DNA of 9,617 bases from an uncultured Chlamydiae bacterium (GCA_903867585.1 CAIPRZ010000136.1:1-9617), one strand, 5' to 3'; positions 1 to 7,356 are shown, counted from the first letter of the stretch. A program made the numbers and translations. Notes: generated by a model not told the origin, from the letters alone.

Positions 1-46
1 AAAAAAATACTTCGCCCAACTGTGGGAAAAAAAAAATCTTTTTATT

Positions 47-76
47 TTGAAAAATTAGCCTAAAGAGAGTTATTAT
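47..76 (+). promoter_or_regulatory. Candidate sigma-70-type promoter of rpsA
   Basis: A TTGAAA -35-like hexamer (47-52) and a TATTAT -10-like hexamer (71-76) are separated by 18 bp. A run of ten A residues (27-36) and a T-rich stretch (39-48) lie just upstream, as an UP element would. This would put the transcript start near 83-84 and leave a leader of about 135 nt before rpsA. It is the only good hexamer pair I find before the gene, and a strong promoter suits a ribosomal protein gene. The assignment rests on consensus matching alone. Confidence 0.5.
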
Positions 77-83
77 ATAAGCT

Positions 84-217
84 ATGGCCAAAGATGGCTT
101 CAATCCTATTGTCTTTATCCTTCTCTAGAAGCTTCAGACACGGTAAGAAACCGTCTTTTAGCTTCAGCATCAAAATGCTTGCAAGCGGCCTCTATGTAAT
201 CAGGAGAAACCCTTATA
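84..217 (+). promoter_or_regulatory. rpsA 5' leader with small hairpins
   Basis: The stretch between the candidate promoter and rpsA has no convincing gene. It contains a GCCA/TGGC stem (87-98), an ACGGT-AAGAA-ACCGT hairpin (140-154) followed by CTTTT, and an AGCAT-CAAA-ATGCT hairpin (166-179) that overlaps the palindrome GCTTGCAAGC (177-186). The octamer AGCTTCAG occurs at 130-137 and 160-167, flanking the second hairpin. A 14-codon ORF (84-128, ATG to TAG) would start almost at the predicted transcript end. S1 represses its own mRNA in E. coli, so a structured leader is plausible, but I recognise no known leader family. Confidence 0.3.
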
Positions 218-1981
218 ATGTCCAAAACCACAAAGTATGATTGGAACGATAGCAAAGTTATCGATGATCTCGTTTTCCATGAAGCAGACTACCCAACTTT
301 TATTAAACTTTTAAATAAAAAAATTACCCCAGAACAAGACGCCCCTGCATCTTCAATGCAAGTGGGTCAAATTCTGAAAGGTAAAATCGTCGAACTAACA
401 AAAGATTTTGTTGTAATCGATGTAGGTCTAAAATCCGAAGGTCTAGTACCTATTTCAGAATTTTTAGATCCTCAAGATATCTTCCTCGGCAATGATGTTG
501 AAGTATATCTAGATTCAGCTGAAGGTGAAGACGGTCAAATAGTCCTATCTCATGAAAAAGCCAGAAGACTTAGACAGTGGGAATTTATCGTTAACCATTG
601 TAAAGAAGGTTCCATCGTACGCGGTAAAGTTATCCGTAAAGTCAAAGGCGGTCTTATGGTTGATATCGGCATGGAAGCCTTCCTTCCAGGTTCGCAAATC
701 GACAATAAACGTATTAAGACACTTGATGAATACATTAATGAAGTTTTTGACTTTAAAATCCTCAAAATCAACACCGAAAGAAAAAACATCGTGGTATCTC
801 GTAGAGAACTTCTAGAAGAAGAAAGAATCTCTAAAAAAGCTGAAATGCTCGACAATATCGCTCTTGGTGAAGTTCGCCGTGGTGTAGTTAAAAACATTAC
901 CGATTTCGGAGTGTTCTTAGATCTTGATGGTATCGATGGTCTTTTACACATTACAGACATGACTTGGAAGCGTATTAAACACCCTTCTGAGATGGTAGAA
1001 CTTGGACAAGAAATTGAAGTTGTTATCCTACATGTTGACAAAGAGAAAGGTCGTGTTGCACTTGGCATGAAACAAAAAGAGAGCAATCCATGGGAAGAGA
1101 TCGAAAATCGCTACCCTATCGGAACCATTGTTAAAGGTAAAATTGTCAATCTAGTTCCTTACGGAGCTTTTATTGAAATCGAATCTGGCATTGAAGGACT
1201 CATCCACGTTTCAGAAATGTCATGGGTAAGAAACATCACTGATCCTTGCGAAATGGTTAACAAAGGCGATGAAGTTGAAGCCATTGTATTAGCTATCCAG
1301 AAAGAAGAAGGTAAAATTTCTCTTGGCATGAAACAATTAGAAAAAAATCCATGGGAAGATGTTGATAACAAATATCCTATCGGCAGCAGTGTTCACGCAG
1401 AAATCCGTAATTTAACCAATTATGGGGCTTTTGTAGAACTAGAGCCTGGTATCGATGGCCTTATCCACATTTCTGATTTATCATGGATTAAAAAAGTATC
1501 TCATCCTTCAGAGCTCCTCAAAAAAGGTGATCATGTAGATGCTGTTATTTTATCTGTTGATAAAGAGAGTAAAAAAATCACTCTAGGTCTAAAACAACTC
1601 TCCTCGAATCCTTGGGAAGAGATTGATAACATGATGCCTATTGGTAGCCTTGTAGAAGGTGTTGTAACAAAAATTACAGCTTTTGGAGCTTTTGTTGAAC
1701 TTGATATGGGACTAGAAGCCCTCATTCATGTCACAGAACTTTCTGATCAACCTTTTGGAAAAGTGGAAGACATCATCCAAAAAGGTGAAAGAATTAAAGC
1801 TAAAGTGATTAAAGTAGACCCTGAACACAAAAAAATTGCTCTATCTATCAAAGAGCATTTGATTGAGTCAAGCAACCAAAATCATGACGACATCATCGTT
1901 GGAAACGCTAAAAAAGCAGCTCCAAAGAAAAGTCGCAAAAAGACTAAAGAAGCGGAAGAAAACACAGTTGAATCCAGCTAG
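218..1981 (+). CDS. rpsA: 30S ribosomal protein S1
   Basis: S1 binds mRNA on the 30S subunit and unfolds it during initiation. The 587-residue product has six S1/OB repeats at about residues 48-115, 131-198, 216-286, 301-373, 388-460 and 475-546. Repeats 3 to 6 are joined by the typical linkers with NPWEE/NPWED followed by a YPIG- or MPIG-type sequence. Repeats 3-6 carry the RNA-binding signature YGAFVE or FGVFLD with GL[IL]HIT/HVSE. The last ~38 residues form a charged tail with a lysine/arginine patch (about 565-577). Length is above the 557 residues of E. coli and fits the long chlamydial form. The ATG at 218 has CAGGAG 11-16 nt upstream, and an in-frame TAA at 197-199 rules out an earlier start. 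In Chlamydia rpsA also precedes nusA. Identification is very secure; the lineage call is inference from remembered sequences. Confidence 0.97.
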   Translation: MSKTTKYDWNDSKVIDDLVFHEADYPTFIKLLNKKITPEQDAPASSMQVGQILKGKIVELTKDFVVIDVGLKSEGLVPISEFLDPQDIFLGNDVEVYLDSAEGEDGQIVLSHEKARRLRQWEFIVNHCKEGSIVRGKVIRKVKGGLMVDIGMEAFLPGSQIDNKRIKTLDEYINEVFDFKILKINTERKNIVVSRRELLEEERISKKAEMLDNIALGEVRRGVVKNITDFGVFLDLDGIDGLLHITDMTWKRIKHPSEMVELGQEIEVVILHVDKEKGRVALGMKQKESNPWEEIENRYPIGTIVKGKIVNLVPYGAFIEIESGIEGLIHVSEMSWVRNITDPCEMVNKGDEVEAIVLAIQKEEGKISLGMKQLEKNPWEDVDNKYPIGSSVHAEIRNLTNYGAFVELEPGIDGLIHISDLSWIKKVSHPSELLKKGDHVDAVILSVDKESKKITLGLKQLSSNPWEEIDNMMPIGSLVEGVVTKITAFGAFVELDMGLEALIHVTELSDQPFGKVEDIIQKGERIKAKVIKVDPEHKKIALSIKEHLIESSNQNHDDIIVGNAKKAAPKKSRKKTKEAEENTVESS

Positions 1982-2000
1982 TTAGTTAAACACTATCCAT

Positions 2001-2028
2001 AGCCCCCTCCTACTGTGGGGGCTTTTTT
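2001..2028 (+). terminator. Intrinsic terminator after rpsA
   Basis: A perfect 7-bp stem, AGCCCCC (2001-2007) with GGGGGCT (2017-2023), encloses a 9-nt loop and runs directly into a T tract (2023-2028). This is a textbook Rho-independent terminator, 19 nt after the rpsA stop codon. It separates rpsA from nusA although the two genes are only 72 nt apart, so it either ends the rpsA transcript fully or works as a partial, read-through terminator. Confidence 0.88.
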
Positions 2029-2053
2029 AATAATTTAAAGGACTAATAAAATC

Positions 2054-3325
2054 ATGAACAAAGATCTAATTGCCATCTTTGACTATCTCGAGCGTGAAAA
2101 AGGCATAAAAAGAGATATCATAATTGAAGCTATTGAAGAATCGCTCAGAGCTGCTGCTCGTAAGAGCATCAAGGGTTACATCAATGTGAATGTTCTAGTA
2201 AATTCCAAAAGTGGTGACATTGAAGTAACAGCTCAAAAAGAAGTTGTCGATAAAGTTACGCTACCACAAGAAGAAATTTCATTAGATAACGCCCGTATTC
2301 TCAAAGACGATGCAGAAATTGGTGATTGGATTGATTTAGTGATTACCCCGCAAGATTTCGGTAGAATAGCTGCTCAAACAGCTCGTCAAGTCATTGCTCA
2401 AAAATTACGTGGCGCTGAAAGAGATGTTATTTACGAAGAATATCGTCACAGAATGGGAGAGTTGATCTCTGGTACTGTAAAAAAAGTTATTCGCGGGCAA
2501 ACATTAGTCGTTGATCTGGGAAAAGTCGAAGGAATTCTTCCTGAACGTTTCTATCCCAAAACAGAAAAATACAATGTTGGTGAAAGAGTACTAGCCTTGC
2601 TTCTTGAAGTTAAAGATACAGAAAATGGCGGTGCTGAAGTGGTACTTACTCGCTCACATCCAGATTTTGTTGAACAACTTTTTGCACAAGAAGTTCCTGA
2701 AATCTCTGACGGAACCATTGTTATTGAAAGAATGGTAAGAGACGCTGGTTATCGTACAAAATTAGCTGTCAGATCTATGGATGCCAAAGTTGACCCAGTG
2801 GGCGCTTGCGTTGGTGTTCGAGGAGCTCGAGTAAAAAATATAATTAGAGAGCTTAATAACGAAAAAATCGATATTATGCCTTTTGTTGATGACCCCGTTG
2901 AACAAATTAAAGTCGCTTTAGATCCAGTTGTACCGAAAAAAGTCATGATTGATGAAGATCATTCAAGCTTACAACTAGTAGTTGCTGATGATGATTATCC
3001 AACAGCACTAGGTAAAAAAGGGATGAATGCCCGATTACTAGGCCAACTTATAGGCATGGAAATTCAAATTAAAAAATATAGCGAATATCAAATTTTAGCT
3101 AACCTTGAAAGACAAGAGATGTCAATGATCGATGATCCAACTCTTGACCAACCTCTGCACTTACAAGGGATTAGCTCCATGATTGTAGATGCACTCATTG
3201 CAAGTGGTTATGATACTGCTAGAAAATTGTTACAAGCCAATACTGATGATATCTTAGCTATTCCTGGAATTAGCTCTGAATCATGTGATCGCATACTGGA
3301 ACAAATTAGAAAAAAGAGGGTTTAA
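2054..3325 (+). CDS. nusA: Transcription termination/antitermination factor NusA
   Basis: NusA binds RNA polymerase, promotes pausing and hairpin-dependent termination, and takes part in antitermination on rRNA operons. The 423-residue protein shows the family order: an RNA polymerase-binding N-terminal domain (about 1-128, with EAIEESLRAAARK), an S1 domain (about 135-200), KH1 (about 202-275, with GACVGVRGARVKNI at 250-263) and KH2 (about 280-345, with ALGKKGMNARLLGQLIG at 318-334). It ends in a single helix-hairpin-helix unit (about 370-423, with LAIPGIS). E. coli NusA (495 aa) has two C-terminal acidic repeats; here there is one shorter unit, as in many bacteria. AAAGGA sits 11 nt before the ATG. 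No rimP precedes it, unlike the common rimP-nusA order; rpsA takes that place, as in Chlamydia. infB follows after 3 nt. Confidence 0.97.
   Translation: MNKDLIAIFDYLEREKGIKRDIIIEAIEESLRAAARKSIKGYINVNVLVNSKSGDIEVTAQKEVVDKVTLPQEEISLDNARILKDDAEIGDWIDLVITPQDFGRIAAQTARQVIAQKLRGAERDVIYEEYRHRMGELISGTVKKVIRGQTLVVDLGKVEGILPERFYPKTEKYNVGERVLALLLEVKDTENGGAEVVLTRSHPDFVEQLFAQEVPEISDGTIVIERMVRDAGYRTKLAVRSMDAKVDPVGACVGVRGARVKNIIRELNNEKIDIMPFVDDPVEQIKVALDPVVPKKVMIDEDHSSLQLVVADDDYPTALGKKGMNARLLGQLIGMEIQIKKYSEYQILANLERQEMSMIDDPTLDQPLHLQGISSMIVDALIASGYDTARKLLQANTDDILAIPGISSESCDRILEQIRKKRV
3314..3320 (+). promoter_or_regulatory. Shine-Dalgarno supporting the TTG start of infB
   Basis: AAGAGGG lies within the last codons of nusA and ends 8 nt before the TTG at 3329. 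The nusA stop codon (3323-3325) is in the same frame as infB, so no start further upstream is possible. The next in-frame ATG/GTG is the GTG at codon 23, which would remove the conserved N-terminal KNLKLNIKNAQL segment. Together these make TTG the likely start. Confidence 0.75.
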
Positions 3326-3328
3326 GCC

Positions 3329-6286
3329 TTGGCTAAAAATTTAAAGCTAAATATCAAAAATGCCCAGCTTGCTGAGGCGTTAAAAATTAGTAAGGTGATT
3401 CCTAAATCACGAGCAAAAGTAAAGGAAGAAACCTCTACAGCTTCTGAAGAGACCGAAGTTAAAAAAGCTGCGGTCCATAAGGAAGTTGAACCAGTAGCTC
3501 CCCCTTCTGCACCAAAAGAAAAAGAATCGGTTTCGTTTCTTGAAGAAGCGCGCCACTATAAAGCTCAAGCCAATGCGGCGAAATTTGAACCTAAAGCTTC
3601 GCTTCCTAAAGAGTCGACTGTATTTGGTAAAAATACTGATGAAACAGAAACTCCCTCTTTTCAAAAAAATGATAAAGATTTAGATGATGAAAAAGTAAAG
3701 CCTGCCTCTACCTTTAAACCTCGTGAATCTAACTATTCCCCAAGAGAAGGTACAGGACAATCTTATACTCCACGCGAAGGTGGATTTAGACCAAGAGAAG
3801 CTGGATCTTACACTCCTCGCGAAGGTGGATTCAAACCAAGAGAGGCTGGATCTTATACACCTCGCGAAGGTGGATTTAAACCAAGAGAAGCTGGATCTTA
3901 CACCCCCCGTGAAGGTGGATTTAGACCAAGAGAAGCTGGATCTTATACTCCCCGTGAAGGTGGTTTCAAACCGCGTGAAGGCGGATCTTACACTCCTCGT
4001 GAAGGTGGATTTAAGCCAAGAGAACCTGGTTCTTATACCCCTCGAGAAGGTGGTTTTAAACCCCGTGAAGGTGGTTTTAAACCAAGAGAGCCTGGATCAT
4101 TTACTCCTCGTGAAGGCGGATTTAAACCTAGAGAAGCTGGAGCTTATACACCACGCGAAGGTGGATTTAGACCAGCTCCTGGATTCCAAAGACCTACTTC
4201 CCCTTCCCCATTAATTACCCCTCGCGCTCCTGGAAGTAATTTTACTTCAGGATTTAGACCGGTTCCTGCAACGCTCCCTCCTTCTGAAAAGAAAACTCCT
4301 TCAAGAGTTCTTGATCAAGAGATGGGAACGAAAACAAAAAAAGTTTTTTCTAAAGATCAAAAAGATTCAGCGACTAAAAAAAGAACCGACGACAAACGTT
4401 CATTTAATAATCAAGATCGCCTAGGTCTTCGCAATGATGATCAAGATTCATGGCGCAAAAAAAGGACCTTCAAACAAAAATCATCAGCGCAAGATGAATC
4501 TGAAATCATCAGACCTAAAAAATTAGATGTACGCGTTCCTATTACAGTTAAAGATTTAGCCTCTATGATGAAGCTAAAAGCTTCTCAATTGATTGCTAAA
4601 CTCTTTATGCAAGGCGTTATGATCACTCTTAACGATTTCCTTGAAGACGAAACAACTATTCAGCTTTTAGGAACAGAATTTGATTGCGATATTACGATCG
4701 ACACTAAAGAAGAAGATCGTATCAAAATTACTGATAAAACCATTAAGCAAGAAATTGTAGACTCTTTACCTGAAAATCTTATTTTAAGAGCCCCTGTTGT
4801 GGCCTTTATGGGACATGTTGACCATGGTAAAACCTCACTTGTCGATGCGATTCGTAAATCCAACATCGCAGCTGGTGAATCAGGAGCTATTACTCAACAC
4901 ATTGGAGCTTTCCAGTGCACAACAAATCATGGCCTTCTTACGATCTTAGATACTCCAGGTCACGAAGCTTTCAATGAAATGAGAGCCCGTGGTGCAGATA
5001 TTACCGATATCGTTGTATTAGTAATTGCAGGTGATGAAGGGATCAAACCTCAAACTCTTGAAGCTTTATCTCAAGCAAGAGCGGCTGAGTGTCCTGTTGT
5101 CGTTGCTATTACAAAATCAGATAAACCTAACTTTAATCTTGATAACGTTTATAGACAACTTGCTGATCAAGATTTGCTGCCTGAAGCCTGGGGTGGAACC
5201 ACTATTACCGTGCCTTGCTCTAGTGTTAATAAAACCGGTATTTCAGAACTTTTAGAAATGCTTGCGCTTCAATCAGAAATTCTTGAACTCAAAGCTGATC
5301 CTACGATGAGAGCTCGTGGTACTGTTATTGAATCAGAGATGCATAAAGGTCTTGGCGCTGTTACAACCTTGCTTATCCAAAATGGTACCCTTAAAATCGG
5401 TGATTCCGTGGTTATCGGTGAGCATTTTGCAAAAATTAAAACTATGATGAATGATCATGGTCAGCAAGTTGAATTAGCTGCTCCTTCAAGTCCTGTAAAA
5501 ATTACAGGTCTTTCTGGACTACCTTCTGCTGGCTCTGAATTTGTTGTTGTTAAAAATGAAAAAGAAGCTAAAGAGCTGTCTGAAAAACGGGCTCTTGGTA
5601 CTCGCCAGTTGGCTATGCAGACCAAGCGCGGATCGATTGAAAGTATGCTTGCTAATTCTTCTGAAGGGGTTAAGAAAATCCTTCCCGTGATTTTAAAAGC
5701 GGACGTTCAAGGATCTCTGGAAGCTTTAAAAACTTCTTTAACAAAGATTGTAACAAATAAAGTTGAACTTATGTTCATTTCAGCCTCTGTGGGTGAAATA
5801 TCGGAATCTGATGTAGCTTTAGCTAATGCATCAAAAGCAGCTATTATCGGCTTCCATACTGATATTGAATCCCATGCAGAACCTCTGATTAAAGAAAAAC
5901 ATGTTAAAGTGATCATGCAAGATGTAATTTACCATGTGGTTGATGAGGTAAAACTTTTAATGAAAGCCCAGCTTGATAAAATCGCTAAAGAAGAGATTTC
6001 TGGTAAAGCTCTTATTAAAGCGGTCTTTAAAGCGTCAGCTCTTGGAACCATAGCTGGTTGCCAAGTGACAGAAGGTAGCATTAAGCGTAATAACCAAGTC
6101 CGTGTCTATCGTGAAAATGAAGTGATCTGGAAAGGACACATCTCCTCTTTAAAGCGGGTTAAAGACGATGTTCGTGAAGCGACAAAAGGCCAAGAATGTG
6201 GTATTGTCCTTCAAGGATATAATGAATTCAAAGACGGCGATATCATCGAAGGCTTTGATATTATTTATCTAGAACAGGAGCTATAA
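3329..6286 (+). CDS. infB: Translation initiation factor IF-2, with repeat-rich N-terminal region
   Basis: IF-2 is the GTPase that places fMet-tRNA on the 30S subunit and promotes subunit joining. The 985-residue product starts with a short conserved segment (1-20), then a charged linker, a low-complexity array rich in PRE, GGF and GSYT (about 129-282) and a basic linker (about 320-395). An IF2_N-type helical domain follows (about 401-456). The G domain runs from about 486: G1 GHVDHGKT (495-502), G2 around T522, G3 DTPGHEAF (541-548), G4 TKSDKP (595-600). Domain II, an IF-2 C1-type domain (with ILKADVQGSLEAL at 787-800) and the fMet-tRNA-binding C2 domain (about 890-985, with VTEGSI) complete it. 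The G4 motif has Thr where the family normally has Asn (NKxD). It is longer than E. coli IF-2 (890 aa), largely because of the array. Start codon is TTG, 3 nt after nusA. rbfA follows after 3 nt. Confidence 0.96.
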   Translation: MAKNLKLNIKNAQLAEALKISKVIPKSRAKVKEETSTASEETEVKKAAVHKEVEPVAPPSAPKEKESVSFLEEARHYKAQANAAKFEPKASLPKESTVFGKNTDETETPSFQKNDKDLDDEKVKPASTFKPRESNYSPREGTGQSYTPREGGFRPREAGSYTPREGGFKPREAGSYTPREGGFKPREAGSYTPREGGFRPREAGSYTPREGGFKPREGGSYTPREGGFKPREPGSYTPREGGFKPREGGFKPREPGSFTPREGGFKPREAGAYTPREGGFRPAPGFQRPTSPSPLITPRAPGSNFTSGFRPVPATLPPSEKKTPSRVLDQEMGTKTKKVFSKDQKDSATKKRTDDKRSFNNQDRLGLRNDDQDSWRKKRTFKQKSSAQDESEIIRPKKLDVRVPITVKDLASMMKLKASQLIAKLFMQGVMITLNDFLEDETTIQLLGTEFDCDITIDTKEEDRIKITDKTIKQEIVDSLPENLILRAPVVAFMGHVDHGKTSLVDAIRKSNIAAGESGAITQHIGAFQCTTNHGLLTILDTPGHEAFNEMRARGADITDIVVLVIAGDEGIKPQTLEALSQARAAECPVVVAITKSDKPNFNLDNVYRQLADQDLLPEAWGGTTITVPCSSVNKTGISELLEMLALQSEILELKADPTMRARGTVIESEMHKGLGAVTTLLIQNGTLKIGDSVVIGEHFAKIKTMMNDHGQQVELAAPSSPVKITGLSGLPSAGSEFVVVKNEKEAKELSEKRALGTRQLAMQTKRGSIESMLANSSEGVKKILPVILKADVQGSLEALKTSLTKIVTNKVELMFISASVGEISESDVALANASKAAIIGFHTDIESHAEPLIKEKHVKVIMQDVIYHVVDEVKLLMKAQLDKIAKEEISGKALIKAVFKASALGTIAGCQVTEGSIKRNNQVRVYRENEVIWKGHISSLKRVKDDVREATKGQECGIVLQGYNEFKDGDIIEGFDIIYLEQEL
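3767..4174 (+). repeat. Tandem 45-bp repeat array inside infB (PREGGFK / PREAGSYT modules)
   Basis: Nine TPRE-starting units are present, beginning at 3767, 3812, 3857, 3902, 3947, 3992, 4037, 4103 and 4148. The spacing is exactly 45 bp except for one 66-bp unit (4037-4102) that carries an extra 21 bp, and the last unit is partial. Degenerate PRE elements extend the array back to about 3713. Each unit encodes about GGFKPREAGSYTPRE. The array splits into a 21-bp module coding PREGGFK/R and a 24-bp module coding PRE(A/P)GSYT. Copies differ mainly at synonymous positions, plus K/R, A/P/G and Y/F changes. The encoded segment is rich in Gly, Pro, Arg and Glu and is probably disordered. The period is a multiple of three, so length changes keep the frame. 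Confidence 0.95.
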
Positions 6287-6289
6287 ACT

Positions 6290-6655
6290 ATGACACGTCG
6301 CAATGAAAGAGTTAATTCTTTGCTTGTTGAAGTGATTGCAGAAGTAGTGATGCGCGAGGTTAAAGATCCTCGCCTTCCTGGACTCATCACGATAACTCGC
6401 GTTGAGGTATCTTCTGATTTAAAGACTGCTAAAGTTTTTTTTAGCCTTATCGGGCCTGAAAAAGATAAGCTTATAGCTTTAAAACTTCTGCAAGATGCAG
6501 CCGGATTTATTGCTATGACGGCGTCAAAAAAAGTTGTTTTAAAATATTTCCCACAGCTTACTTTTAAACTCGATGATACTCTTGAAAAGCATCAGCGTAT
6601 CGATGATCTTTTGAAGCAAATCGATATTGAAAAACATTCAAGGCACACCGAATAA
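6290..6655 (+). CDS. rbfA: 30S ribosome-binding factor A
   Basis: RbfA is a single KH-type domain protein that binds the 30S subunit near helix 1 of 16S rRNA and supports late maturation and cold growth. The 121-residue product is of normal length for the family. It has the conserved N-terminal RxxRVNSLLVEVIAEV helix, the VKDPRLPGLITITRVEVSSD segment (24-43), the AKVFFSL strand and the YFPQLTFKLDDTLEKHQRIDDLL C-terminal block (about 85-108). CAGGAG ends 9 nt before the ATG, giving a clear start 3 nt after infB. The infB-rbfA-truB order is among the most conserved in bacteria. Codon use looks like that of the neighbours and nothing is odd. Confidence 0.95.
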   Translation: MTRRNERVNSLLVEVIAEVVMREVKDPRLPGLITITRVEVSSDLKTAKVFFSLIGPEKDKLIALKLLQDAAGFIAMTASKKVVLKYFPQLTFKLDDTLEKHQRIDDLLKQIDIEKHSRHTE

Positions 6656-6660
6656 ATCCT

Positions 6661-7356
6661 ATGGCTTCGCAACCGCTCGAGGGCGTTTTACTCATTGACA
6701 AACCCCTAAATATTACCTCTTTTGGGGTAATCGCTGCGCTTAGAAGACTCACTGGAATCCAAAAAATAGGCCATTGTGGAACCCTAGACCCGTTAGCCAC
6801 CGGTCTTCTTGTCTGCTTGGTCGGAAAGAAATTTACAAGGCTCTCTGATTCTTTTTTAGGAGCTCGTAAAGCCTATGTCGCCCAAATAACTCTTGGCTCT
6901 TCAACAACAACCTATGATGCAGAAGGCACCCTTGTCGAAGCCTCTTCCTACATTCCAACTTTAGATGAAATAAAGACAGCGCTTGAAGCCTTTCAGGGGG
7001 AAACTTTACAAACACCTCCCCAATTTTCAGCTAAAAAAGTAGGTGGGGTAAAAGCTTGTGATGCGGCAAGAGCTGGGAAAACAGTAGAACTAAAATCACA
7101 GCCTGTTGAGATGAATATAGATCTTTTAGGCTATGAATATCCTTTAGTAAAACTAAAAGTTGACTGTTCTAAAGGGACCTATATTCGCTCACTTGCTCAC
7201 GATCTTGGGAAAAAGCTTTCTTGCCATGGTCATTTATCGGGTCTTCAAAGGATTCAAAGTGGATCTTTTTCACTTGATCAGGCAATCTGTTTGGATAAAT
7301 TGAAAGCTAACCCTGAACTTCTTCACCAATTTTTAAATAATAAAAGCTATGTCTAA
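6661..7356 (+). CDS. truB: tRNA pseudouridine(55) synthase TruB
   Basis: TruB isomerises U55 in the T-loop of tRNAs to pseudouridine and also acts as a tRNA chaperone. The 231-residue product has the opening GVLLIDKPLNITS (8-20), motif II GHCGTLDPLATGLL (37-50) with the catalytic Asp43, the KAYVA motif (70-74, Tyr72), and KGTYIRSLAHDLG (171-183) with the conserved Arg176. It is much shorter than E. coli TruB (314 aa) and ends soon after the catalytic core, so a C-terminal PUA-like domain is missing or reduced; chlamydial TruB is, as I recall, also short. The ATG is 5 nt after rbfA with no good Shine-Dalgarno; the nearest AAGG is about 17 nt away, so coupling to rbfA translation is likely. The last 8 nt overlap ychF. 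Confidence 0.94.
   Translation: MASQPLEGVLLIDKPLNITSFGVIAALRRLTGIQKIGHCGTLDPLATGLLVCLVGKKFTRLSDSFLGARKAYVAQITLGSSTTTYDAEGTLVEASSYIPTLDEIKTALEAFQGETLQTPPQFSAKKVGGVKACDAARAGKTVELKSQPVEMNIDLLGYEYPLVKLKVDCSKGTYIRSLAHDLGKKLSCHGHLSGLQRIQSGSFSLDQAICLDKLKANPELLHQFLNNKSYV

Noticed and set aside
1..36. CCCA-ACTG-TGGG hairpin (15-26) near the window edge with T-rich sequence on the minus strand
   Set aside because: The stem is only 4 bp, no T tract follows it directly on either strand, and a minus-strand terminator here would have no gene to serve. The upstream gene is outside the window.
214..219. Perfect TATAAT overlapping the rpsA start codon
   Set aside because: No -35-like hexamer lies at the right distance, and transcription from it would produce an rpsA mRNA without its ribosome binding site.
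550..1086. A 178-codon minus-strand open frame opposite rpsA
   Set aside because: It mirrors the S1 repeats on the other strand, has a serine/arginine-rich composition typical of antisense frames, and shows no recognisable domain. Similar antisense frames opposite nusA, infB, truB and ychF were dropped for the same reason.
3767..4174. CRISPR-like or intergenic repeat explanation for the 45-bp array
   Set aside because: There are no unique spacers; the units abut each other, keep the infB frame throughout and vary at synonymous sites, so this is a coding tandem repeat.
3723..4214. A 163-codon open frame overlapping the IF-2 repeat in another forward frame
   Set aside because: The 45-bp period is divisible by three, so every frame repeats the same codons and stays open if one unit has no stop. 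The product is a monotonous L/V/D/E-rich repeat without a family match or Shine-Dalgarno, inside a well supported infB frame.
4303..4324. Possible internal IF-2 start at Met332, after the repeat array, giving a short isoform like E. coli IF2-beta
   Set aside because: The only purine-rich site (AAGAG, 4303-4307) is 14 nt from the ATG, too far to be convincing, and no other evidence supports a second start.
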